DNA of 64,000 bases from DYRG01 sp041161065. Lineage in GTDB: Bacteria; Pseudomonadota; Gammaproteobacteria; Beggiatoales; Beggiatoaceae. This document shows positions 39,043-47,606 of this stretch, in pieces; within the stretch, counting starts at the first letter, position 1, and every line of letters begins with the position of its first letter. The position numbers were made by a program, and so were the translations under genes. The stretch covers positions 62,001 through 126,000 of the forward strand of contig JBEAVE010000034.1 in NCBI GenBank assembly GCA_041161065.1. The letters are read 5' to 3'. The notes below the pieces were generated by a model. It was not told where the DNA came from. It made no database searches and saw nothing but the letters and a program-made list of their open reading frames with translations.

Positions 39043-39428
39043 AACTTTCTTATCCATTGCTCAAAATGTAAAAGCGTTTTTCCTAAGAAAGTAGTCGACA
39101 AATACCACGCCACAAACACTCCCATTGTATTTGTCAAAGCATCAAATATGTCGCCCATTCTATCGGGTAGAAAAGTTTGAACTACTTCCAATAAAATACC
39201 TTGAGCAATGAAAATCGCGGCTAGATATTTGTAATCGGGTTTCTCGTGATATTGTGCAAACCACCCCATTAACGTTGCATAAGCGAGAAAATGCCCGATT
39301 TTATCGTTAATTCTAAACAGTTCAGGATTTGAAGACGGAGAAATCACCGATAGCATAACAACTATCCCCACCAACAAATACCCAATTCCTCTCCACACTT
39401 TCAAATAATGCAATGGAATAGTTTTCAT
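39039..39428 (-). CDS. VanZ-like membrane protein
   Basis: 129 aa with four hydrophobic segments and the VanZ-like signature DKIGHFLAYATLMGW and LLEVVQTFLPDRMGDIFDALTN. VanZ-like proteins are of unclear function (teicoplanin resistance in one case). The start overlaps the stop of the glycosyltransferase before it (ATGA). Confidence 0.87.
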   Translation of the reverse strand: MKTIPLHYLKVWRGIGYLLVGIVVMLSVISPSSNPELFRINDKIGHFLAYATLMGWFAQYHEKPDYKYLAAIFIAQGILLEVVQTFLPDRMGDIFDALTNTMGVFVAWYLSTTFLGKTLLHFEQWIRKF

Positions 39429-40801
39429 GATTTTCTCTGTAAAGAAGCAATAGTTTCAGCTAATTGTAGGTTTGTTTGAAACACTGTTTTTTGGGGAGCA
39501 AGTTGCAGAGCATGCTTAAAAAGTTGCAAACCTTGTAAGTGATATTGCGGATTCAACATTAAAACAACACCCAAATCATTATATAAGTCAGCGTTCTGTG
39601 GAAATAATTTGATTTGTTGTTGCAGATATTGGATTGCATTTTCTACCTGATTATTTTGTAACATTTGTAAAATCGAATTTTGTGTGAGATAAAAATTAAA
39701 AGCTTGGGGCTCATTAAATTTTGCCATCGCTTGCAAAGCCTTTTGAGCAGCGTGCTGCCATGTCCAATTTTGAAGCATATCTTGTGCTGCAAATAATCCT
39801 CTTTGTTTCGCTTCATCAGGGTGTTCGAAAACGTAACGCATTAAATATTTCAAATGATTAAAATCTGGTTTAGCCCACTGCCCATAATAACCATCGGCTG
39901 CTTTAAAAAAAGGAATCTTGATATCTTCTAATGCATAATTCAAAAGAAAAGCATTTTGCTCGGTTAAATATTCGGTTTGCCCGCTATAATTGGTAACAAT
40001 TACTGGCAAGCCACAAGCCATCGCTTCAGTGATCGGCAAACCCCAACCTTCTGCGCGATTGGGCGACACAAAGCAATCGCAAGCTGCATATAAACTTGCT
40101 ACTTTTTGATGGTGTTGCTCATTAGATACAATAATGATTTTCTCGGGAGATTTTAGATTGAATGATTGAATTTTCTTTTGTAAATCAAAATTAGCTTCAA
40201 AGGGCCAAGCAAAATGACAAGAAAGCACCAACCAGACATCTGGCGTTCGATAAAACTCCTCATCAAACCCCTTAATCAGATCAGAGATACCTTTACGTTC
40301 ACCATATTGCCCAATGAATAAAAACTTAAAACCTTTTATATTTGCAATATCTTGGCGTTTAGGTTGTGAAGGGTGGAATATCTGCGGATCGATGCCCTCG
40401 GGAACAACCTTAATTTTATTTGCAGTTAAACCATTTTTTATAAGAACATCTTTAGCAAAATGACTAGGAATCCAGATTTGATTCATGCTTTCTAAGGGAG
40501 CTTTCCAATCATCAGGTACTTTAGTGGATTCGCCCCATGCGGTATAACCAATTTTCATACCTGAAAGATTATTCAAAAAACCAACGCTGTTGCCATAACT
40601 AATACATATATTTATAATTTCGTTTTCTGAATAATGCCTAGAAATAAAATGTTGGTTTATTTGACTTACCTCGTGAAACCGCAAATCGTGAGCAACGACA
40701 GGAATAATCTTTTGCAAGGCAGAAAAGAAATTAAAGGTGTGAATGTTATAACCCGTAAATCCACTAAAATATCCAAACGCATTGATTACTTGCTTTGTCA
40801 T
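39425..40801 (-). CDS. Group 1 (GT4-like) glycosyltransferase with C-terminal TPR region
   Basis: 458 aa. The GT-B fold has the donor-site motif EGWGLPITEAMACGLPVIVTN and the FLFIGQYGERKG start of the C-terminal half. The last 80 or so residues form TPR repeats (NADLYNDLGVVLMLNPQY, GLQLFKHALQLAP), a protein-interaction add-on. The frame is open to 40867, but the ATG at 40801 with TAGGAA upstream fits the family (MTKQVINAFGYFSG). Sugar donor and acceptor unknown; likely surface glycan or protein glycosylation. First gene after two methyltransferases. Confidence 0.86.
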   Translation of the reverse strand: MTKQVINAFGYFSGFTGYNIHTFNFFSALQKIIPVVAHDLRFHEVSQINQHFISRHYSENEIINICISYGNSVGFLNNLSGMKIGYTAWGESTKVPDDWKAPLESMNQIWIPSHFAKDVLIKNGLTANKIKVVPEGIDPQIFHPSQPKRQDIANIKGFKFLFIGQYGERKGISDLIKGFDEEFYRTPDVWLVLSCHFAWPFEANFDLQKKIQSFNLKSPEKIIIVSNEQHHQKVASLYAACDCFVSPNRAEGWGLPITEAMACGLPVIVTNYSGQTEYLTEQNAFLLNYALEDIKIPFFKAADGYYGQWAKPDFNHLKYLMRYVFEHPDEAKQRGLFAAQDMLQNWTWQHAAQKALQAMAKFNEPQAFNFYLTQNSILQMLQNNQVENAIQYLQQQIKLFPQNADLYNDLGVVLMLNPQYHLQGLQLFKHALQLAPQKTVFQTNLQLAETIASLQRKS

Positions 40802-40826
40802 TATTTTGTATTTCCTACACAAGTAG

Positions 40827-41477
40827 TTATTTATAAATATAGCCAGTTTGATAACCATCAAAAACACGTTGGCAACCTATATTAGTAAAGAAATCATCTA
40901 TATAGACTCCCTTTCCTATCAACCCAGTATCTTTAAATACGGTATATTGCATTTTGTTATCAGTTGTTGGCGTGGGTAAAACACCAAATGTTTTAATTGT
41001 ATCATCTACCACGATAAGTGTTCCTTCCCTTAAAGCAGGCATTATTGCACAAAGTTCTTTTAAGTGGTGCAAAGAAGATGGATGCGGGTTGCTCCAATCC
41101 ATATCGTATGAATCTAAATAGAGCAAATCAATTTTAAACTCGGGATTTTTTATGACGAGTTGGTGCAAAAAACTTACACTATCAGAACAACTAATTTGTG
41201 TTTTTTGACTGACATGTTTTCTCAATTCTCCACAAGCTGACGGATTCAAATCAACAGTATGTAATACCCCATCATAAGTATTTAGAAACTTATCAAAAAG
41301 AATTGAACTCTGTCCATCACCCGCCCAATTATCTATTTGTCGAACACAGCCCGTTTCAATAATAGTGTAAAAAGATTTTTGTTGGCTTTCCAGTATTTCA
41401 AAGATTTTCCGAAGTGTAAAGGCTCTAATACCTAATTTAGGTGCAAATTCTTTATCAAATAATTCAAGATATGTCAT
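40827..41477 (-). CDS. Class I SAM-dependent methyltransferase-like protein
   Basis: 216 aa. The Rossmann start IIETGCVRQIDNWAGDGQSS and the acidic HTVDLNPSACG, together with DLLYLDSYDMDW, match methyltransferases of the Methyltransf_24 group found in glycan clusters. Substrate unknown. AGAGGAAT lies before the ATG. It belongs to the minus-strand set from 43,531 down to 39,039. Confidence 0.75.
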   Translation of the reverse strand: MTYLELFDKEFAPKLGIRAFTLRKIFEILESQQKSFYTIIETGCVRQIDNWAGDGQSSILFDKFLNTYDGVLHTVDLNPSACGELRKHVSQKTQISCSDSVSFLHQLVIKNPEFKIDLLYLDSYDMDWSNPHPSSLHHLKELCAIMPALREGTLIVVDDTIKTFGVLPTPTTDNKMQYTVFKDTGLIGKGVYIDDFFTNIGCQRVFDGYQTGYIYK

Positions 41478-41522
41478 ATTCCTCTTGTCCTAGTTATAAT
41501 AACGCTATCAATAAAACTCTTT

Positions 41523-42302
41523 TCATAACTTTTGAAGAATCCATTGTCCTTTATATAAAGCAATTTTTGTAGAAATGGTTTGATTATTTATAGTGATACC
41601 TGAAATTTTTTGATCAAAATATAAGCCAAATATCTGTTCATCTGGTAATGTAATTTCTTCTCGAAAATCTATACAAAATCGTATAACATCATTTCTAACA
41701 CTTTCCCAAGACCAATCATCTCCTATTAGAAATCCCCCTTTATTTAATGTTTTCCAACAATTTTTTATTTCTAAATAGGTTTCTTCTGGCTCGTGAGAAG
41801 AGTCGAGATAAATGAAATCTGCTAAAGGAAAATTCTTTAGTTTATGTAGTCGCTGAATACAACCCAATCCAATAGAGGAAGTTGACACCAAAGGAAAAAC
41901 AATATCTGAATGTCCGCTATCAATTATGTTAACTAGAAATTGATCGTATATTTGAGGCGCACCATGTTTGAGATCAAGCCATCTATTAAAATTGTTTTGT
42001 AACCCATTTTCAGATATTCCTGTTCGCATATTTATATCTCCAATGAATGGATCAATACAAATCAAACAAGAAACGTTGTTTAGTTTTTTAATACAATGAG
42101 CTATTTTTATCGCTGATCCCCCCTTAAAACTACCCACTTCAACAATGAATTTAGGTTTTAAATAAACCAAAACCGTTTCAATTAATTCATCAGGAAGAAA
42201 AGTATAAGGGAAGGAGTTATCAGGATTACGGCTGGAAACAAAATTTTGATAGGGGTTTTGTCCAAAAAATAAATGCTGTGTAATTTGCTCTATATAATTC
42301 AT
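41523..42302 (-). CDS. Class I SAM-dependent methyltransferase (CmcI/Methyltransf_24-like)
   Basis: 259 aa with IVEVGSFKGGSAIKIAHCI (SAM loop), LICIDPFIGDI, DFIYLDSSHEPEETYLEI and GGFLIGDDWSWESV, the pattern of cephalosporin-hydroxylase-like or glycan O-methyltransferases. The start is the ATG at 42302 with AAGGA nine bases upstream. It lies 20 bp after the glycosyltransferase gene starting at 43531. Confidence 0.78.
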   Translation of the reverse strand: MNYIEQITQHLFFGQNPYQNFVSSRNPDNSFPYTFLPDELIETVLVYLKPKFIVEVGSFKGGSAIKIAHCIKKLNNVSCLICIDPFIGDINMRTGISENGLQNNFNRWLDLKHGAPQIYDQFLVNIIDSGHSDIVFPLVSTSSIGLGCIQRLHKLKNFPLADFIYLDSSHEPEETYLEIKNCWKTLNKGGFLIGDDWSWESVRNDVIRFCIDFREEITLPDEQIFGLYFDQKISGITINNQTISTKIALYKGQWILQKL

Positions 42303-42322
42303 TATCAAATATCCTTAAAATA

Positions 42323-43531
42323 TTAAGTGAAAGAAGCTAATTCAGCGATTTCAACCAGTTGTTCAACTGCTTTTTCTTCAGTCCACACCCGTCTAAAATG
42401 CTCTCCAAATGCGATTGCCATCTCTTGAGATTCTTCTGGATTTTTCAAAATATTATTCACGGTTTCTTGAATTGATTCTTTATTAAATTCATAAGTAAGT
42501 TGTTCAAATCCAGCAAATTTATTTGTGAACCATGTTTGTTTATTTGTTATACATAATGCATAACTTCCTGCAACACGATAAATTCGGTCATGCGGTAAGC
42601 TACTTGTATTTGGTGATATATCTATAATTCCAAATTGATTAAGAAAAATATCGGTAGATTTCTCATAGTTTATAGCAGGCAGACAAACAGCCTTTTTCCT
42701 TGAAAAATCTATATGATCCCAACCACGTCCTTGAATAATAACAGGCAAATCTAATAAACTATTTGTAATTAAGTTAAATTTAACTCTTCTTGAATAATCA
42801 TCTAATTGACCTACGAAATAATGAAATAACTTTGGTGGAATACGTTCACAAATTCCTTGTTCTTTTAAAAAATGAGCAACCATACTTCCAAGATAAAAAA
42901 CCGAATGTTGAAAACATTGTGGTGTCAATTCCTCAACCAATGTTTTAAGTAATTTACAAGTAGAATAAGGTAAATTTTTTTCCCATTGTTCAACTCTTTC
43001 TTGAGGATTTCCTCCTGTTTTATGAAATACTAATTTACCAGACATTCGTTGTTTTTTATTAATATTAGAAATGGACACATCGTATAAGATAAAAGGTTGA
43101 ATTAATCTAGTAATAGAAGAATCCGCAGGAATAATCCAATTTTTCCAATAATTAAAAAACTCTTCGGATGGATAAAGATTAACAGCATTTCTTGGGATTG
43201 CAATATGTCTTTCTGGTAAATAAGCAGCAATATCTCCATGCCACTTCAATAAAGGAACATTAAAAAATTCCCAAATGTTTTTTGGTGGGCTATTTTCTTC
43301 TGTTACTAATGAAAGATTTTGCCCAAAACCTAAATAAGTTAAAGCGAGCAAAACTTCTCTTGATTGTAAGATTTCAATTAATTGCCCCTTATTCCAATTA
43401 GGATCGGATAAATCATAATAAAAAACCCCAAATCCTCTTTTTTCAAATAGAGGAATATAACCTCTCATTAAACCATTAATCGTGTTATTTTCTCCGTGCC
43501 CGCCCAAAATAATTACTTTGTTTTTGTTCAT
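42323..43531 (-). CDS. CgeB-like glycosyltransferase
   Basis: 402 aa. The N-terminus KVIILGGHGENNTINGLMRGYIPLFEKRGFGVFYYDL and the C-terminal GIIDISPNTSSLPHDRIYRVAGSYALCITN, with the conserved ACITN-like loop before the last helix, are those of spore-protein CgeB/Glyco_trans_1_2 transferases. The frame opens earlier, but GGAGG nine bases before the ATG at 43531 sets the start. First gene of the A+T-rich cluster of glycosyltransferases and methyltransferases; probable target is a surface glycan or flagellin-like protein, by inference. Confidence 0.72.
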   Translation of the reverse strand: MNKNKVIILGGHGENNTINGLMRGYIPLFEKRGFGVFYYDLSDPNWNKGQLIEILQSREVLLALTYLGFGQNLSLVTEENSPPKNIWEFFNVPLLKWHGDIAAYLPERHIAIPRNAVNLYPSEEFFNYWKNWIIPADSSITRLIQPFILYDVSISNINKKQRMSGKLVFHKTGGNPQERVEQWEKNLPYSTCKLLKTLVEELTPQCFQHSVFYLGSMVAHFLKEQGICERIPPKLFHYFVGQLDDYSRRVKFNLITNSLLDLPVIIQGRGWDHIDFSRKKAVCLPAINYEKSTDIFLNQFGIIDISPNTSSLPHDRIYRVAGSYALCITNKQTWFTNKFAGFEQLTYEFNKESIQETVNNILKNPEESQEMAIAFGEHFRRVWTEEKAVEQLVEIAELASFT

Positions 43532-43758
43532 GTTATAAAGCCTCCAAGGGGAAAAGCGGGAAAAATACGAATAACAACTTTTTAATTTTATTGGCGGTGC
43601 ATTATACATTTGTTCTTATCATGTGAGCAACTTATTTAAATGAGGTATTGCATTTGTGCGGGTTATTTTTCAATAATTTGACGTGAATCAATATGCTAGC
43701 AATCGTATTTATAGTAGACTTGTTTTCGCTTAATTCTCCATTTCAGAAAGGAACTACG

Positions 43759-44202
43759 ATGTTAAAGAAAATGTACGGGATTATTTTATCGGGTGTTTTA
43801 ATGGCGGTTTCTCCTTTTGCAAATAGTGCGACCGTTGATGAGGTTGCAAATGCGTTAAATGATGCGCGCGCCAATTTGTTGCAAATGATCAATACCACTG
43901 ATCAAACTGCACAAAAGACTTTAAAGGCTAAAGTCGACGTTGCTTCAAAAGTATTAGATGCTGCATTAGAAGCATTATTGGCAGATAAAGCAATGTCCGC
44001 CGATAAAATTGAGCAACTTAAAATATTCAAAGACAATTGGGAAGCCTTTAAAACAACTCGAGAAACAGAAATTGTACCCGCCGTTTTTGCTGGGAAAGTT
44101 GATATTGCAAAAGCGATTGCAAAAGGCGTTCAAGCCGAGCGTATGCAAAAAATGAAAGCCGCTTTAGGTGCATTGGGTTGGAAAAACCCCGAATCTAAAT
44201 AA
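43759..44202 (+). CDS. Small exported helical protein resembling a four-helix-bundle sensor domain
   Basis: 147 aa. It has a signal peptide (MLKKMYGIILSGVLMAVSPFANS, cleaved after NSA) and no further membrane segment, so it should be soluble in the periplasm. The mature part is almost entirely helical, with the pattern of the chemoreceptor four-helix-bundle ligand domain (helix 3-like FKDNWEAFKTTRETEIVPAVFAGK, then a fourth helix). It has no HAMP or signalling part. AAGGA precedes the ATG at 43759 and an intrinsic terminator follows. Function unknown. Confidence 0.6.
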   Translation: MLKKMYGIILSGVLMAVSPFANSATVDEVANALNDARANLLQMINTTDQTAQKTLKAKVDVASKVLDAALEALLADKAMSADKIEQLKIFKDNWEAFKTTRETEIVPAVFAGKVDIAKAIAKGVQAERMQKMKAALGALGWKNPESK

Positions 44203-44222
44203 TTTGTTGTTTTGTTTTTCTA

Positions 44223-44256
44223 AGCATAGCGGCAAATGATTTGTCGTTATGCTTTT
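44223..44256 (+). terminator. Intrinsic terminator after the 43759 gene
   Basis: 13-bp stem (44223-44235 with 44241-44253) with two G-U pairs and a 5-nt loop, ending in a T run. It overlaps an in-frame ATG at 44236 upstream of norD, which supports the later start for that gene. Confidence 0.75.
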
Positions 44257-44277
44257 GCGTTGAGTAGAAATAAATTT

Positions 44278-46113
44278 ATGGAAGAATATGTTGGACAACT
44301 TTGGCATCGTTTTATTACAAAAGCTGCCGAACAAACCTTTCCAGATGCAAAGGTTTCTTTTGAGGAAATTCAAAAACCCATTGGCATTTTATTTCGGGCT
44401 TTAGGGGGTGATGGTGGATTAAGAATTGAAGCCACTCATGCCACCTCACATCAAGCCCGTCGAACATGGTTACAAAAAGTCGCTGGCACTGCTAAACAAA
44501 TTGAATTAGCATGGCGCGACCAAGAAACTCTGCGACTACCTTCCGAAGTTGCGGTTTTTCCTGAAAAATATCTAAATCGTGAGACTTTTATTTGGTTGGC
44601 TGCTTTAGCAACCATAGAGCACCCAGAAACGGATTGGCTATTAAGAAATCAGCTTTTAACACAATTAACTTTACAACGTTTTAGTGGGTTGGAAAATCGT
44701 TACAAAAACTTAATTAAACATTATTTACCATTGAGAAAAATAACAGGGTTATCAAAAGAAGAACTTGCTCAAGAATTAGCGATTCAACAAGCCTTATTAA
44801 ATCCATGTTCAGTGAAAGCATTACCTCCTTGTGAGAAATCCCCACAACCCGTTCATTTATGGTTACATCCTTCGCCCCCCTTGCGAGCAAAAGCGGTTAA
44901 ATCACCTAATGCACCAGAAAACCCACCTGAGGGAGAAACTAAACGCCAACAAGCTAAAGATCAACGCCGCCGAAGTGGAGAACGCACAGAAGCACCCGAT
45001 GGAAAAAAGGGTTTGTTAGCCTTTCGTTTAGAGAGTTTATTTACTCGAGCAGAATATGTGAAAGTCGATAGAACAACTGATGATGAAGAAGACCTTTCAA
45101 AAGCCCAAGATGCCTTAGAAGATATGGAGCATTTATCGATTACACAAGATAACAAAAAATCCGCAACGACTTTGAAATTTGATTTAGATTTGCCTCCTAA
45201 TTTAATGGAAGAAACTCGATTAGAAGGTGATATTTTGCTCCCCGAATGGGATTACAAAAAACAGTTAATGCGAGCGAACTTTTGTAATCTCCAAATGTAT
45301 TACAACACAAATGCCGACACGGTAGAATTACCCGTGCATTTGAGAAAGACAGCGCAGCGATTACGCAAGCAATTTGAAGCACTTGCGCCCACTCGAATGT
45401 GGCATAGAAATCAAGCGGAAGGCAATGATATTGATTTAGATGCCTATTTGTTGCACGCGGCGGATAATTTGCGCGGACAAGCCGATGCGGGGCAGGGTTT
45501 GTATCGAGATTTCCGTGGCGGATCAAGGGACTTAGCGTGTTTGTTGTTGGCGGATTTGTCAATGTCCACTGATGCGTGGGTGAATAATTTTTCTCGAGTT
45601 ATCGATGTTATTCGCGACAGTTTGTTTTTGTTTTCGGAGGCACTTTCCTCAACAGGCGACAAATTTGCATTGTATGGATTTTCTTCTCGCCAACGAGAGC
45701 AAATTCGATTTCACGTTCTTAAAACATTTGAACAACATTACACGCCTTTCGTTAGAGGAAATATTCAAGCTATTAAACCGGGTTTTTATACTCGAATGGG
45801 GGCAGCAATTCGTCAATCAACAACCATTCTTTCCAAACAACCCCATGCACAACGGTTGCTCTTATTATTAACCGATGGCAAACCAAATGATTTAGATCAT
45901 TATGAAGGACGCTATGGCATTGAAGATACGAGACAAGCGATTCATGAAGCTCGAAAAAAAGGCTTGCAAGTGTTTTGCATTACAATTGATGAAAAAGCCG
46001 GCGATTATTTAGGTTATTTATTTGGTAATCACGGTTATGTTTTTATCCGAAATCCTGCGGAATTACCTAAACAACTTCCTCTGCTTTATATGCGTTTAAC
46101 GGCTGGAGAATAA
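44278..46113 (+). CDS. norD: NorD-like nitric oxide reductase activation protein
   Basis: 611 aa, cytoplasmic. NorD and its AAA partner NorQ insert non-heme iron in nitric oxide reductase. The C-terminal VWA domain has a MIDAS (DLSMSTD, Asp at about residue 426) and RLLLLLTDGKPNDLDHYEGRYG, which is characteristic of NorD. The middle (SKAQDALEDMEHLS, LEGDILLPEWDYKKQ) also fits. There is no norQ, norC or norB beside it; norE and norF are 15 kb away. The ATG at 44278 is chosen because an earlier ATG lies in the terminator. The 3' end overlaps the following minus-strand gene by 18 bp. Confidence 0.9.
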   Translation: MEEYVGQLWHRFITKAAEQTFPDAKVSFEEIQKPIGILFRALGGDGGLRIEATHATSHQARRTWLQKVAGTAKQIELAWRDQETLRLPSEVAVFPEKYLNRETFIWLAALATIEHPETDWLLRNQLLTQLTLQRFSGLENRYKNLIKHYLPLRKITGLSKEELAQELAIQQALLNPCSVKALPPCEKSPQPVHLWLHPSPPLRAKAVKSPNAPENPPEGETKRQQAKDQRRRSGERTEAPDGKKGLLAFRLESLFTRAEYVKVDRTTDDEEDLSKAQDALEDMEHLSITQDNKKSATTLKFDLDLPPNLMEETRLEGDILLPEWDYKKQLMRANFCNLQMYYNTNADTVELPVHLRKTAQRLRKQFEALAPTRMWHRNQAEGNDIDLDAYLLHAADNLRGQADAGQGLYRDFRGGSRDLACLLLADLSMSTDAWVNNFSRVIDVIRDSLFLFSEALSSTGDKFALYGFSSRQREQIRFHVLKTFEQHYTPFVRGNIQAIKPGFYTRMGAAIRQSTTILSKQPHAQRLLLLLTDGKPNDLDHYEGRYGIEDTRQAIHEARKKGLQVFCITIDEKAGDYLGYLFGNHGYVFIRNPAELPKQLPLLYMRLTAGE

Positions 46114-46854
46114 TTTACCCACCATTATCGTTAATGACCAGCGAATTTGTCGAGTTTCTAACAGATCTCCCCATGCTTTTTTAAGTGCCTTTTCAAAGGT
46201 TTCAAAGGGTAACAAACCTAACGCTTGTTTTGCAGGACGAATCGCCGACCAAGTATTGATATATTTCAAAACTTGATTTAGTGTCCAGGTTGCTTTTATT
46301 TCTAAAGCGGGCGACGACAAACGTTCAAATGGGAACAATAAATCGGCATAATTATTCTCAACATGGCGGCGTTCCGGCGACCAGAAATCACCTAAGATTT
46401 GTTGGTAGAAATCCAAAATAAGTGCATCGATGCTTTCATTTATTTGTAAAAGATTATAGGTAATGAAAACAATCGGGGCGTGAGGTTTTGCGACCCGTCG
46501 CGCTTCGGCATAAAACGCAGGCAAATCAAACCAATGCGCCGCTTGTGCCGCGACGATCAAATCCACACTGGCGGTGTCGAGCGAACTTTGGTCGGCGGGT
46601 TCGCAGAAATAGTTGATGTTGGGGTGGGAAATGGCGTGGTGAATTTGAGATGGGCTCGCGTCGGTGGCGATAACTTGTTGAAAACGCTCGGTTAATAACG
46701 TCGACAATTGACCATTTCCGCAACCACAATCCCAAATTAAAGCGTGCGATGACGCAATCTCGGATAAATAATCAACTAATTCAATGGGATATAATGGGCG
46801 ATACTGCACATAGTCGGGCGCGAGGGCGGAAAAATGATCGGAAAAAGTAGGCAT
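46096..46854 (-). CDS. SAM-dependent methyltransferase (Methyltransf_11 type)
   Basis: 252 aa. Motif I is IWDCGCGNGQLSTLL; motif II has VIATDASPSQI and post-I is SVDLIVAAQAAHWFDL, the pattern of small-molecule or trans-aconitate-type methyltransferases. Substrate unknown. It overlaps norD convergently. Confidence 0.85.
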   Translation of the reverse strand: MPTFSDHFSALAPDYVQYRPLYPIELVDYLSEIASSHALIWDCGCGNGQLSTLLTERFQQVIATDASPSQIHHAISHPNINYFCEPADQSSLDTASVDLIVAAQAAHWFDLPAFYAEARRVAKPHAPIVFITYNLLQINESIDALILDFYQQILGDFWSPERRHVENNYADLLFPFERLSSPALEIKATWTLNQVLKYINTWSAIRPAKQALGLLPFETFEKALKKAWGDLLETRQIRWSLTIMVGKLFSSR

Positions 46855-46887
46855 TTAGGCTGATTTAAATAATTTTTGAAAAAAGGC

Positions 46888-46915
46888 TTGACAATTTTTT
46901 GGAAAGTGATAATCT
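46888..46915 (+). promoter_or_regulatory. Candidate sigma-70 promoter of a small RNA
   Basis: Perfect TTGACA, 16 bp, then TAATCT with TGATAAT overlapping. No gene starts for 520 bp downstream, which points to a non-coding transcript ending at the terminator at 47086. Confidence 0.45.
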
Positions 46916-46921
46916 TGTTAC

Positions 46922-47112
46922 CAATGTTGCAGCGCACAAAACGCAAATGGTGAAGTTACCCAACAGCAGGAAAAAGTGGTTCTGAATTTTTTAGTGTGGC
47001 TTTTTCATGGTTTTGACTGGCGGTATGATTCTTGAATGGAGTTGTGCAGTCAGAGATAGTCTCCTCCATCCTCCTTTGGTGGTTTGGCGCGACAAACCGT
47101 CGCGCCTTTTTT
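46922..47112 (+). ncRNA. Candidate small non-coding RNA
   Basis: The stretch between a good promoter and a perfect terminator, about 190 nt. It contains a stem ATGGAG / CTCCAT around 47036-47072 and a GAGA/TCTC hairpin inside it, and an exposed C-rich CTCCTTT that could pair with Shine-Dalgarno sequences. A 12-codon frame (ATG at 46947, stop ending 46985) is present but has no Shine-Dalgarno. I recognise no known RNA family. Confidence 0.4.
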
Positions 47113-47113
47113 A
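47086..47113 (+). terminator. Strong intrinsic terminator
   Basis: Perfect 8-bp stem GGCGCGAC / GTCGCGCC with a 5-nt loop AAACC and six Ts. No coding gene on the plus strand ends nearby, so it most likely ends the candidate small RNA. The preceding GGTTT could pair with the AAACC loop. Confidence 0.8.
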
Positions 47114-47150
47114 TAATTAAATTTAGTTTTTTTCTTCTCCAGCCCTGATG

Positions 47151-47178
47151 GTTTGGCACAACACCAACCGCGCCCTTC
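47151..47178 (+). repeat. Diverged second copy of the terminator element
   Basis: GGTTTGGCACAACACCAACC followed by CGCGCCC aligns with GGTTTGGCGCGACAAACC and CGCGCC of the terminator at 47081-47106, with small gaps. Copy 2 lacks the T run. The rest of 47,180-47,438 is A+T-rich; I see no gene or clear site in it apart from the Shine-Dalgarno of the rubredoxin gene. Confidence 0.45.
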
Positions 47179-47438
47179 GTAGTCGCTAAACAACTACAGT
47201 TACGCTGCCGTGAATCGTAGCTTTAAAAAAAGCAAATAACAAGTCTTTTTTGAAAAATCCCCATTTATTTTTAATTATTTGATTTTACTTATATTTATAT
47301 ATAAGCATATTATAAAATACGGATTTAAAATCCCGACAAAACTTTTCGTTGCAAATACGGGCTGTTATCAAGAAACTGCTGCTTTTTAAACCACTGCAAG
47401 CTATACTTAGCGGTTTTTTTAGCGACAAGGGTTATATT

Positions 47439-47606
47439 GTGGAATCTAAAAGTTATATGTGCGTGGTGTGTGGATTTATTTACCACGAAGAAGACGGTTA
47501 TCCCGATGACCATATTTCGCCCAATACCGCGTGGGAAGACGTTCCAGACGGGTGGGTATGCCCCGAGTGCAAAGTGGGCAAAGATCAGTTTGTGGTGGTG
47601 GATTGA
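47439..47606 (+). CDS. Rubredoxin
   Basis: 55 aa one-iron electron carrier. Two Cys pairs, MCVVCGFIYHEEDGYPDD and VCPECKVGKDQF, form the Fe(Cys)4 site, with the usual ISPNTAWEDVPDGW between. Rubredoxin may serve alkane hydroxylase, NO or oxygen reductases (flavorubredoxin type) or protect against oxidative stress; the partner cannot be told. The GTG at 47439 with AAGGG seven bases upstream gives the normal length. The TGA overlaps the ATG of moxR. Confidence 0.93.
   Translation: MESKSYMCVVCGFIYHEEDGYPDDHISPNTAWEDVPDGWVCPECKVGKDQFVVVD

Noticed and set aside
44236..44277. Longer norD start at 44236
   Set aside because: That ATG lies in the loop of an intrinsic terminator and adds non-family residues.
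46947..46985. 12-codon leader peptide in the candidate small RNA
   Set aside because: No Shine-Dalgarno and no run of regulatory codons; could be chance.
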